From Dendrophyllia cribrosa (taxonomy: Eukaryota; Cnidaria; Anthozoa; Scleractinia; Dendrophylliidae): DNA of 64,000 nucleotides. The stretch is from NCBI GenBank assembly GCA_024195265.1, contig JAJLRJ010000005.1, positions 46,019,587-46,083,586 on the forward strand, given 5' to 3'. Made by a program: the position numbers and the translations under genes. Of this stretch, positions 53,712 to 61,152 are shown piece by piece. The notes under the pieces were generated by a model, which searched no databases, was not told where the DNA came from, and saw only the letters and a program-made list of their open reading frames with translations. Positions within the stretch are counted from its first letter, which is position 1. Each line of letters starts with the position of its first letter.

Positions 53712-54685
53712 TTAGATATTTTTGACATCTTTTAATGGTATCCAACTGTTGAAGTTTTCATTATATCCTTTCCATTTAACTAAAGCTTGTTTCTTTTTAT
53801 AATCTCTCCGAATTACTTTATCAATACGGAAAACATCCTGTTTAGCTTTTAATAGTTCAGGTTCATAAAAACTTCCTTTTATTTCTTCACCATTGAGATC
53901 TTTTATTTTGTAAGTTATTGGATTAGTGTTTAATGTTTTATTAATGATGAAAATCTCTTCTGTCCAGTTTGGAGTGTATCCTTTATCAAATATCTTTCTT
54001 TTAAATTTAGAAATACGGACCATATCACCAACTTTGAATTTATGTTTAGCTGGTACTGGCTCCATATCACCATATAGATTGAAATAAACAGTTCCTTCAT
54101 TCTTTTTCATAGATGCTTCAATAGGTTTCATTTTAATACTTGAATGCTTTGTACTGTTGTATTCATTTAATAGTTTTGGTAACATGTCTAAATATTGTGT
54201 TGTATTTTGAGCTGTAAATTGTTTCCACATTTTAGATTTTAATGTTCTGTTAAATCTCTCAATAATAACAGCTTTACCTTCATTGAAAGTAGAATACATC
54301 TCAATATTATTTTTCTTTAGCCAGTCTTTGAAAGTTTTATTATAGAATTCAGACCCTTGGTCTACCCAAATAAATTTAGGTTTCCGTTTGGATTTTTTAA
54401 TAACATCATCAAATGATTCAGTAATTGTATTACCTGTTTTATTTTTAATAGGGATGCTCCAAGCAAATTTCGAAAACACATCAATGATGTTTAACAAATA
54501 TCTATATCCTTTATTCCATTTTGAAAACTTCTGCATTTCTACAAGGTCAGCGCTCCAAATATCATCTATTCCATTAACAATAACACGTCTCTTTTGAAAT
54601 TTCCGTTTGATTGGTTTATGTAGTTCATTTGCAAGGAGTTCAGCCCAATCATTACTCAACTCCTTTTTACGTTTTTTGACTTCCT
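53712..54685 (-). CDS. Retroviral-type integrase with chromodomain, probably made by -1 frameshift
   Basis: Integrates viral DNA into the host genome. The catalytic core shows WSADLVEM (first Asp), FIWVDQGSEF (second Asp) and VIIERFNRTLK (Glu, 33 residues on). An SH3-like region (KFKVGDMVRISKFKRK) follows, and a C-terminal chromodomain-like end (LVKWKGYNENFNSWIPLKDV). No in-frame ATG precedes the first catalytic Asp: the frame opens after a TAA about 27 codons before the preserved LHKPIKRKF region. It overlaps the PLA2 gene in the -1 frame at a canonical slippery site, so a PLA2-integrase fusion is likely. Coordinates include the open frame upstream. Confidence 0.85.
54633..54677 (-). promoter_or_regulatory. 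Programmed -1 ribosomal frameshift signal (predicted)
   Basis: On the minus strand the slippery heptamer A AAA AAC (54677-54671) is in the correct phase relative to the PLA2 frame. It is followed by a 5-nt spacer (GTAAA) and a stem with perfect 8-bp arms AAGGAGTT (54665-54658) and AACTCCTT (54640-54633), extendable by two pairs past one mismatch. The zero-frame TGA (54658-54656) starts within the stem, and the -1 frame is the integrase. Confidence 0.7.
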
Positions 54686-55330
54686 TTTAACACCTAATCC
54701 AAGTTTTTGTTTTACATCAATCGTGTTTCTAGCCAACCAATGCCCCCATTGTCTTTCATTATACGGTACGTTGTCTAAAGCTTGAACCATTTTTCGGTCT
54801 GCCTTATTTTTACATTTCCTATCATCCTTGCAGACTGAATAATCGACATCATGTTGCATTGCTATTTCATCAGTTCTTCCTGTAGGTTGGTCATATATTT
54901 CTAATATTTGGCCAGTTGTTGGGTCATATTTCACTTGACTCTTTAAATCATTATATGGGCCAGTATATTTATGACCGGGTAATGTCCAACCGCCTTTTGG
55001 TTTCGGAAGCTTCCCAATGGCCTTATGAATATCAATCCCACTACCTTTATGCAATGGATCTAGTTTCTTACTAATATCTGAAGTTAAACTATCTAAGGCT
55101 TGATCCAAATATTTATCAGCCATTCCTTTTATTTTTTGTTTAGCATAACCAGATTTAATTGCCTTTGATGCTCCGATTCTACCTAAATTATACAAACCTT
55201 TTAAAGCGCTTTTAGCTGCTATTTCACCAAGACTGTGACTACCTTCTATATTTAAAAAGCCCCCATCTTGTGAGGGCTCAATTAGTTTCCCTGTTTTTGT
55301 TTTATAAATTTGGTTTTTGTTATACCACAT
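54656..55330 (-). CDS. Phospholipase A2-domain protein (parvovirus VP1u-like)
   Basis: 224 residues. The calcium-loop-like YTGPYN (122-127) and the HDVDY catalytic motif (160-164) are spaced as in parvoviral PLA2 domains used to breach endosomal membranes. A hydrophobic/small-residue helix (LGEIAAKSALKGLYNLGRIG) precedes it. The start ATG at 55330 lies within the upstream DUF5679-like frame, overlapping by 49 nt in the -1 phase. The C-terminus is basic and carries the frameshift site. Likely a virion protein acting in entry. Confidence 0.75.
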   Translation of the reverse strand: MWYNKNQIYKTKTGKLIEPSQDGGFLNIEGSHSLGEIAAKSALKGLYNLGRIGASKAIKSGYAKQKIKGMADKYLDQALDSLTSDISKKLDPLHKGSGIDIHKAIGKLPKPKGGWTLPGHKYTGPYNDLKSQVKYDPTTGQILEIYDQPTGRTDEIAMQHDVDYSVCKDDRKCKNKADRKMVQALDNVPYNERQWGHWLARNTIDVKQKLGLGVKRKSKNVKRS

Positions 55331-55443
55331 TCAGCGCAAGTGCATTTCAACATAGTTCGACCATTTTTAGTTTTCACATATCGTTCGCTTCCTGGAACAC
55401 ATTCAGTGACTTTCTTCTGTCTAACACAATATGATTTTACCAT
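55282..55443 (-). CDS. DUF5679-like zinc-binding protein, 53 residues
   Basis: ATG at 55443 follows TATATATAATGG. The protein has YCVRQKKVTECV near the start and NGRTMLKCTCAECGITKTKF, the conserved second half of DUF5679-type small zinc proteins of these viruses. The second cysteine of the first CxxC pair is Gln here, which may weaken metal binding. It ends inside the PLA2 frame. In relatives I believe the two are one protein, so an indel or frameshift may separate them here. Confidence 0.6.
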   Translation of the reverse strand: MVKSYCVRQKKVTECVPGSERYVKTKNGRTMLKCTCAECGITKTKFIKQKQGN

Positions 55444-55455
55444 TATATATATAAG

Positions 55456-55920
55456 TTAGATATTTCTAAAATAATGTTCGAGGAATCTCTCATTCTTCAT
55501 TGTATCATATACGTCAAATACTTGCAATAAATTATAATATGAATTCCCTTTATTCATTTCATTCAGAAAGTATAAACAGAAGTAACCACATGTAGTCGTT
55601 TTGATGTTTTGGATTTGGTTGTTTTGGTGAAGCGATGTCATATTCCTTCTTTTCGCATGATTTACGATCTCTTGAAATGGAGGCATACCGAAACTATCAA
55701 AATAATTTATCACGTTGTCTTTGACATATGTGGCCACCCAATGGCTTCCACTCATATATGAGGGTTCAAGATTGTATATGAATAACGCCTGTTTATGCTT
55801 ATGTGGAACTTTCTCATCCCTCGATAGAACATCTTTGATTGGGATGTTCAAATATCTACACCATTTTATTAGTTCATGATTACTTAACGGGATATCTTTA
55901 TGGAATTTTGGTTTTACAGT
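55456..55920 (-). CDS. Adenain-like cysteine protease, start codon not apparent
   Basis: Ulp1/adenain-fold maturation protease that would cleave virion precursors. The triad is visible: SGSHWVATY (His), INYFDSFG (Asp) and TTTCGYFCLYFL (Cys). Conserved N-terminal sequence (PLSNHELIKWCRYL) extends upstream of any ATG. The first in-frame ATG would remove it. The frame is open back into the preceding gene in its -1 phase, past two A9 runs. So it has a lost start, a non-AUG start, or a frameshift fusion. Coordinates start at a GTA AAA where an ATG might be expected. Confidence 0.7.
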   Translation of the reverse strand, partial: TVKPKFHKDIPLSNHELIKWCRYLNIPIKDVLSRDEKVPHKHKQALFIYNLEPSYMSGSHWVATYVKDNVINYFDSFGMPPFQEIVNHAKRRNMTSLHQNNQIQNIKTTTCGYFCLYFLNEMNKGNSYYNLLQVFDVYDTMKNERFLEHYFRNI

Positions 55921-56735
55921 ATTGCCCCTAGTAGTGGTATGCCATTGAATGGGCTGTTTTTCCCTAATAGCAAGCCTTCGCCCCTTTTGGTTGTCTTTTT
56001 TTTTGGTTGTTTTTTTTTAATCCCCATACCTATCGTATTATCGGGCCAACTCCCATGAAATGGAGGTGGTCTATATACACCAATTCTTGGAGCTCCCATA
56101 CCCTTTTTCTTACTAGTTCCCATTCGTGGAGCCCCACTACCAGTTTTACCAGTCAAAGCATTTAGAAGGAGTGGAACACCAATGCTTGCCAACAGAGTGC
56201 CTAAAAATCCACCTGATTGTGTTTTTGTTGGTTTCACATGAACACCTGAACCTGATTGAAGGGCTTTCAATATATCCTGTTTTTGTTTCGCAGATAAAAG
56301 ATGCTTATATTCTATCAGCTTATTAATTTTGTCTTGTGGTACGAGAAAACCACCCGACTGTACGCCTTTGCCAGATATTGATTTCACAATCTGAGAAGCA
56401 CCTTCTGAAGCCAATCCAGCAAGAGCTGATAGCCCAAGGGTTTTGCCTATAGTTGGTGCTAGCGTCTTTCCAATACTTAAGATAGAAGTTAGTAGACTAC
56501 CTCCAACCTGTTTTCTGATATTACTTTTAACAAGTTTGATATCCATACCCTTATTCATCATACGATTCTTCTCCAATCTCTTCTTCACCATCGATGATAC
56601 ATATAAAACGTCATTGCCATGAAGAGATTTATTTGATAGTCTGAGAACAATAGTTTCCCTTTTTTTGAAAGCATTGCTAAGATTCTTCTTTTGATTGTCA
56701 GACAAATTTACTTTGATTTCAAAAAGCTGAGTCAT
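55914..56735 (-). CDS. pVI/pX-like minor capsid or core protein
   Basis: 273 residues. A basic N-terminal part (KVNLSDNQKKNLSNAFKKR) is followed by a Gly/Ala-rich hydrophobic stretch (SIGKTLAPTIGKTLGLSALA), several SGxG motifs that could be protease sites, a second hydrophobic helix (LLASIGVPLLLNALTG) and a lysine-rich end. This composition fits adenovirus pVI/pX-like proteins of adintoviruses. Two A9 runs near the 3' end (about 55996-56020) are prone to slippage. Confidence 0.6.
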   Translation of the reverse strand: MTQLFEIKVNLSDNQKKNLSNAFKKRETIVLRLSNKSLHGNDVLYVSSMVKKRLEKNRMMNKGMDIKLVKSNIRKQVGGSLLTSILSIGKTLAPTIGKTLGLSALAGLASEGASQIVKSISGKGVQSGGFLVPQDKINKLIEYKHLLSAKQKQDILKALQSGSGVHVKPTKTQSGGFLGTLLASIGVPLLLNALTGKTGSGAPRMGTSKKKGMGAPRIGVYRPPPFHGSWPDNTIGMGIKKKQPKKKTTKRGEGLLLGKNSPFNGIPLLGAIL

Positions 56736-56799
56736 TTCTTATATATAATATATATTATATAAAATTTCACATAATATATATGAAATAAGGATATTTATT
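56736..56799. promoter_or_regulatory. AT-rich gene-start region
   Basis: TATATAATATATATTATATA between two leftward genes. Comparable TATAATA-rich stretches precede nearly every viral start codon in the window. Confidence 0.5.
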
Positions 56800-58086
56800 T
56801 TACACTATAACCAATTCATTACCCACCTTGTCAATGACAACAGATTCTTCATATAGGACTACAGCATGAACATTGAAGTTTGCAGCTGCATTCTGGCTTA
56901 GTCTATACCTGAAGATTAGCTGTTTCGGATCTCTTGTTATTTTTTCAGTTTGATACGTAAGATTAAAGTAAATCAACCCATACAGAGAACTATAGTTTGC
57001 TAAGTTCAGCTGAGTTCCGCTGTTATAGTCATTTTTCCGCATAGTATATGACATCAAATCGTTAAAGATTCTCACTTTTGATTCTGTATCATACTCTGTT
57101 TCTGGATAAAAGACTCCATTTCCATATTCTAGTCTACAGTTTAAAAGGGAAGAGTTATTATCATCAACATTAAGTTTAAAAGTGTCCATTAGATAAGGAC
57201 TGTCTTCTTCAACTGCATCATTAGGCGGGTTTGTTCTTTTCAAGTAAACAAAAATGTGTTTGACATTGTCAATACTGCTTGAAATCTGGAAAAATCCTGA
57301 TGATTGTGTAGGAGCTGATGCTTCGTACATTTCCCTTAAATATTTCCACTGAGTTTCTTTAAGAAATGAACTAACGAAATTGTCATACAATGAATCCTTT
57401 GGAGTTAGTTTTGGCACCCAGAGCAAAAACCTGTTAACAACAATTCTTCCAGCATCAGTTCCATTAGCCATGTGAATGAGTTCACCATCGTTTTGTAGCT
57501 CAATGTTAAATTGTATTTGCATTGGTACAAGCATCTTATCTTCAAGTTCTTCAAAAAATGAGAACCTGTTCAATGGTATAATCACATTAATGTTTTTAGC
57601 ACCACCAGCCCCATTGTCTCGAAGTGCTTGAGTTTGCAACCTGCGAGCTTCAAATCCTGTATTCGTGTTGGCTGTTGTAGCATTCGTGTCCAAATACCAG
57701 AAACTGTTTTTAGCAACTGATCTACTGTAATCATCAGAATACTCTAGCAGGTTTTTAACAAAAGTGACTTTATGGAGATTGTCAGTGTCATAAACTATTT
57801 TTCCTGCAGATTTAATCATTATGTGGTCAATTAAGGAATGCCCTCCATTAATTACCGTTATTCGATCAGCAGCAGCATATCCTACTCCGTCTGCTAATTT
57901 CTGTAGTTGGAATTGGACTTCAATATAGGCATTGTACCAATCGTAGAAACTCGATCGATCATTAATTGTAAATTTATAACCATTTTTCGTTTGGTGTTGA
58001 CCGTTAGTTGGAGACCTGATTACATCATCGAGTTGGAATCGCACCAACTCATTTCTTTGAAGAAAATTATCTGTTCTAAAAGACAT
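56800..58086 (-). CDS. Major capsid protein (hexon-like double jelly roll)
   Basis: 428 residues, intact. The start MSFRTDNFLQRNELVRFQLD, the DRSSFYDWYNAYIEVQFQLQ strand region, INGGHSLIDHIMIKSAGKIV, and the later NRFSFFEELEDKMLVPMQIQ match the Maverick/adintovirus major capsid protein pattern. It would assemble as trimers into the icosahedral shell. It has the AT-rich start motif immediately upstream and lies between the core-like and pVI-like genes, the usual late-gene neighbourhood. Confidence 0.85.
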   Translation of the reverse strand: MSFRTDNFLQRNELVRFQLDDVIRSPTNGQHQTKNGYKFTINDRSSFYDWYNAYIEVQFQLQKLADGVGYAAADRITVINGGHSLIDHIMIKSAGKIVYDTDNLHKVTFVKNLLEYSDDYSRSVAKNSFWYLDTNATTANTNTGFEARRLQTQALRDNGAGGAKNINVIIPLNRFSFFEELEDKMLVPMQIQFNIELQNDGELIHMANGTDAGRIVVNRFLLWVPKLTPKDSLYDNFVSSFLKETQWKYLREMYEASAPTQSSGFFQISSSIDNVKHIFVYLKRTNPPNDAVEEDSPYLMDTFKLNVDDNNSSLLNCRLEYGNGVFYPETEYDTESKVRIFNDLMSYTMRKNDYNSGTQLNLANYSSLYGLIYFNLTYQTEKITRDPKQLIFRYRLSQNAAANFNVHAVVLYEESVVIDKVGNELVIV

Positions 58087-58136
58087 ATATTATTATGTTA
58101 TATAATTTTAACAATTAAAAAATATATTCATTGATT

Positions 58137-58556
58137 CTATACAAATCTAACTCTACGTCTTCTCCTCAAACCATCTCCAGAAATGAGTCTATTCAGTATC
58201 ATATCAGTACTTTCTTGATCTAGTTTTGGCTGATAATGTTGCTGCAGCTGTTTAATGGGTGAGGATGGAACAATTGCTGTTTGTCTTGTAGCTCCTTTTC
58301 TCAAATTTGTCAATCTTTTCATTATCAAATCACCAGATTTTTGAGATACCGCCTTACCCAGTCGCTCACCTGCATGGGATATCCCCGATTCTAACGCCTT
58401 CTTTGCTATTGGCTTAGCAAATTTCTTGAAAACAGATGATGCAACACTCTTCAACGGTTTGAAAATATTATCAACGATAATTCCCGATCCTTTGTGTCTG
58501 TATACAAATTTACCAAGTTTTGGATGGTAAAATCTTTTGAATTCATACGGTTTCAT
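58137..58556 (-). CDS. Basic core-like protein
   Basis: 139 residues, strongly basic, with GSGI (23-26), which may be a protease site, amphipathic FKKFAKPIAKKALESGI, and an RRRRRVRFV C-terminus. It is probably a DNA-condensing or capsid-lining protein comparable in role to adenovirus pVII/pX. Assignment rests on composition and position. Confidence 0.55.
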   Translation of the reverse strand: MKPYEFKRFYHPKLGKFVYRHKGSGIIVDNIFKPLKSVASSVFKKFAKPIAKKALESGISHAGERLGKAVSQKSGDLIMKRLTNLRKGATRQTAIVPSSPIKQLQQHYQPKLDQESTDMILNRLISGDGLRRRRRVRFV

Positions 58557-58573
58557 TATACTATTATGTTATA

Positions 58574-59320
58574 TTATTCTATACTTTTCAGAATTAGTGA
58601 GAAAGATGTATCTGCTCCATTCAGGTCAACTAATCTTCTTTTTCCATCAGTAATGTATACCCTGATACTACTAATATTATTCTTATTGACTGGATTGAAT
58701 GTGACTCTTCGTGGTTCGAGGGTAAAGGAGTAACTAGGTTGGAGTACACTGGTCGAGAAGGAATAAATGATGTCTGTATCTTGACCGTCGACAAGACTGT
58801 CGTTTATTAGGTTACAATGGATATTCAGGATATCTGTGTCTTGACTGAGATTGGGCACTTTCGGCCCTATATTTGTTTCATTAGATAATACTGTCTTATC
58901 AAACCCGATTAGATCATTAAAATTGGAATGCGTCAAATCAAGCTGATAATTCTGAGTCAATGTAATCGTAACCCTAAATGTTGTATTATCGAATTCAAGA
59001 GTGATAGGATACGTATCACCAGTCTTCGTTATATCCTTGATATATGTATTGAAGTCTGTATAATTCCATACTCCGGCTGGAAAGGTGATGTTGTTAAATG
59101 TTGAACCACTATCAGAGCTAAATTTAATTAATTGATTATTGTATCCAGCATTAACATTAAACCATGTAAAACTCATATTGATAATTCGGTTAAGGCCAAT
59201 CACATATTGAATATTACTATCCAATATCATTGGTCTAGTAAATTTTGTTGTGAAATCTTCAGGTTTATTATTCCCTTGATTTTTTACACTATAAGATGAT
59301 AAAACTATCTCTCGTTCCAT
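58574..59320 (-). CDS. Penton-like minor capsid protein (single jelly roll)
   Basis: 248 residues. The start MEREIVLSSYSVKNQGNN and FPAGVWNYTDFNTYIKDI, then LNIHCNLINDSLVDGQDTDI and the terminal ISSIRVYITDGKRRLVDLNG, fit the minor capsid (penton) protein of Maverick-type elements, which fills the fivefold vertices. Intact. A diverged fragment of a second such gene lies at 43750. Confidence 0.7.
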   Translation of the reverse strand: MEREIVLSSYSVKNQGNNKPEDFTTKFTRPMILDSNIQYVIGLNRIINMSFTWFNVNAGYNNQLIKFSSDSGSTFNNITFPAGVWNYTDFNTYIKDITKTGDTYPITLEFDNTTFRVTITLTQNYQLDLTHSNFNDLIGFDKTVLSNETNIGPKVPNLSQDTDILNIHCNLINDSLVDGQDTDIIYSFSTSVLQPSYSFTLEPRRVTFNPVNKNNISSIRVYITDGKRRLVDLNGADTSFSLILKSIE

Positions 59321-59333
59321 TTATATAATAAAG

Positions 59334-60356
59334 TTACATTATATTTTTAAAATATTGACTATACAATTTACTATATTGTGACCTATTGATTTTCGACATT
59401 TTCATTAATTTATCTAGTATAGTTACTCCCATATTCCTCATCTCAATGCTCGTATTCCCTGCCAATCTTTCACCAATAATCAATTCCAATTTTTTCAAAA
59501 GCTGCTTTACATCATTAAAAAACATAATATTTCCACCTCTCTGTTTTCTTCCTCGGCCTTTGATTCCAGAACCTTTCATTGTTTCCAATTTAGTATTATA
59601 ATGTTTTATGTATTCATTTAAAGTAACTCTTGCGTTGTCTATTCTTTTGTTTTTCATTTGTCTCTCGGCTTCAGATATAGCCCCACTTTTGAACTGTTTT
59701 GTAACATGTGACTTAAATCCACCTAATTGACTTCTTTTTGCTTTAGCATTTTTTATAATCTTATTAAGATATGTCTTAGTTTTTTTGTCTGTTATTGATG
59801 ATTGATTCAATATCTTATCCACATTTTCATAATTAGTAATACCAAGATCATCCAAAATCAAATTACTTTCATCTTCATCATCTAATCCATAGTCCATCTC
59901 ATCGTCGTCATCATATTCTGGCGGTAATTCATCTGGTTCATCACCAAAGTACTGAGGATCAACATAAATCTCCTTCTTCCCTTCTAAAATATCCTTCAAC
60001 GATTCTTCATATGTTGGTGGTTTCGGTACAAGTTGTTTCTCTTGATTTGGTGGGACATAATCACCAAAAAAATCATCAACTTGCATGTCTTCGAAAGGGT
60101 CAACTTCAGGCATATAGTCAATACCTTGGTCAGCTTTTTTAGGTGCTCTTTTCTTTCTTATGGGTACCCTTAAATCTACATTACTGTCGATAACATCATC
60201 TAATTTACTAGTCACAGGTTTGAATACCTTAGCCAATGACTCTTGACTTATCTTATGACTAAGATTATGTTTTGTGATTGCATCATGTACAAGATTAATC
60301 TTATTACCTAATAGAGATTTACTCTTTGCAAGTTCTTTCCATTTAAGTAAACTCAT
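59334..60356 (-). CDS. Virion-associated protein with two PPxY motifs
   Basis: 340 residues. Basic N-terminus, then an acidic middle containing PPTY (113-116) and PPEY (145-148), the late-domain motif that binds NEDD4-family WW domains. A KGRGRKQRGG basic patch and a helical C-terminus follow. Similar PPxY motifs in adenovirus pVI and in retroviral Gag link virions to ubiquitin ligases, so a trafficking or budding role is inferred. It is divergent from the ATPase across the 135-bp promoter region. No family name recognised. Confidence 0.6.
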   Translation of the reverse strand: MSLLKWKELAKSKSLLGNKINLVHDAITKHNLSHKISQESLAKVFKPVTSKLDDVIDSNVDLRVPIRKKRAPKKADQGIDYMPEVDPFEDMQVDDFFGDYVPPNQEKQLVPKPPTYEESLKDILEGKKEIYVDPQYFGDEPDELPPEYDDDDEMDYGLDDEDESNLILDDLGITNYENVDKILNQSSITDKKTKTYLNKIIKNAKAKRSQLGGFKSHVTKQFKSGAISEAERQMKNKRIDNARVTLNEYIKHYNTKLETMKGSGIKGRGRKQRGGNIMFFNDVKQLLKKLELIIGERLAGNTSIEMRNMGVTILDKLMKMSKINRSQYSKLYSQYFKNIM

Positions 60357-60491
60357 TTTTATTATATTATTAGGTTACATAAAATTTGGAAATCATATAT
60401 AAAAAAGAGCATTTTACACCGTGTTGTACACTGTGTTGTACACCGTGTTATACACCATGTTATATTGAAATAATATACCCATATAATATAA
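60357..60491. promoter_or_regulatory. Bidirectional promoter region with four 12-bp repeats
   Basis: It separates the leftward structural block from the rightward ATPase. Four tandem 12-mers (TACACCGTGTTG, TACACTGTGTTG, TACACCGTGTTA, TACACCATGTTA) fill 60415-60462. TA-rich motifs abut both start codons. The repeats are themselves partly palindromic (GTACAC), suggesting a sequence-specific regulator. Confidence 0.7.
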
Positions 60492-61133
60492 ATGATAATA
60501 CCAAATTACGATGCCGATGATGATGTAACCTCAAATTATAAACAGTTATATCCTTTCATGCCTGACCGATGCTTCCGGATGCTAATTTGCGGCCCATCTG
60601 GGTCAGGAAAAACAAACGTTCTGCTAGACATGATCTATAGGCTACTCTATTTCGATAAAATTTATCTATATGCTAAAAACTTGGAACAATCAAAATATCA
60701 ACATTTACTGGAAACATTGAAACCAATCAGTGAAGAGGTGGGTTACCCAATTATTGAAGCAAGTAATGATCAAATATTGCCTTTGTCCGAATTAAATTGT
60801 GATAACCAAAAGTTGGTTATTTTTGATGACTATCTTAATACTGGTAGTAAAAATGATGCAGAAATAAGAAACTACTACACTAACTCAAGAAACAAAAATT
60901 GCAGTTGCATATATCTTAGTCAATCGTTTTATGACACTGACAAATGTATCCGTCTTAACTCTACACATTACTGCATTTTTGAATTTCCTTCTCCAAACGA
61001 ACAAAACAGGATTAGTAGAGAGCTTGGTATAAAAAAATCTGACTATGAAAAAGCCACTAATGATTCATATTGCTTCATATATATTGATAAACCAAGGAAA
61101 TTCACAACCAAGAATTTCAATGAAAAAATATAA
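60492..61133 (+). CDS. FtsK/A32-type DNA-packaging ATPase
   Basis: 213 residues, intact. Walker A GPSGSGKT at 34-41 and Walker B LVIFDD at 108-113, followed by NYYTNSRNKNCSCIYLSQSF, the sensor/arginine-finger region with SQS. Family members pump genomic DNA into the capsid. It ends 20 bp before the fibre start. Confidence 0.85.
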   Translation: MIIPNYDADDDVTSNYKQLYPFMPDRCFRMLICGPSGSGKTNVLLDMIYRLLYFDKIYLYAKNLEQSKYQHLLETLKPISEEVGYPIIEASNDQILPLSELNCDNQKLVIFDDYLNTGSKNDAEIRNYYTNSRNKNCSCIYLSQSFYDTDKCIRLNSTHYCIFEFPSPNEQNRISRELGIKKSDYEKATNDSYCFIYIDKPRKFTTKNFNEKI

Positions 61134-61152
61134 TATACTCATATTATATATA

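Noticed and set aside
61045..61152. Fibre start at the upstream in-frame ATG
   Set aside because: It would overlap the end of the ATPase gene and lacks the AT-rich start motif found at 61141-61152.
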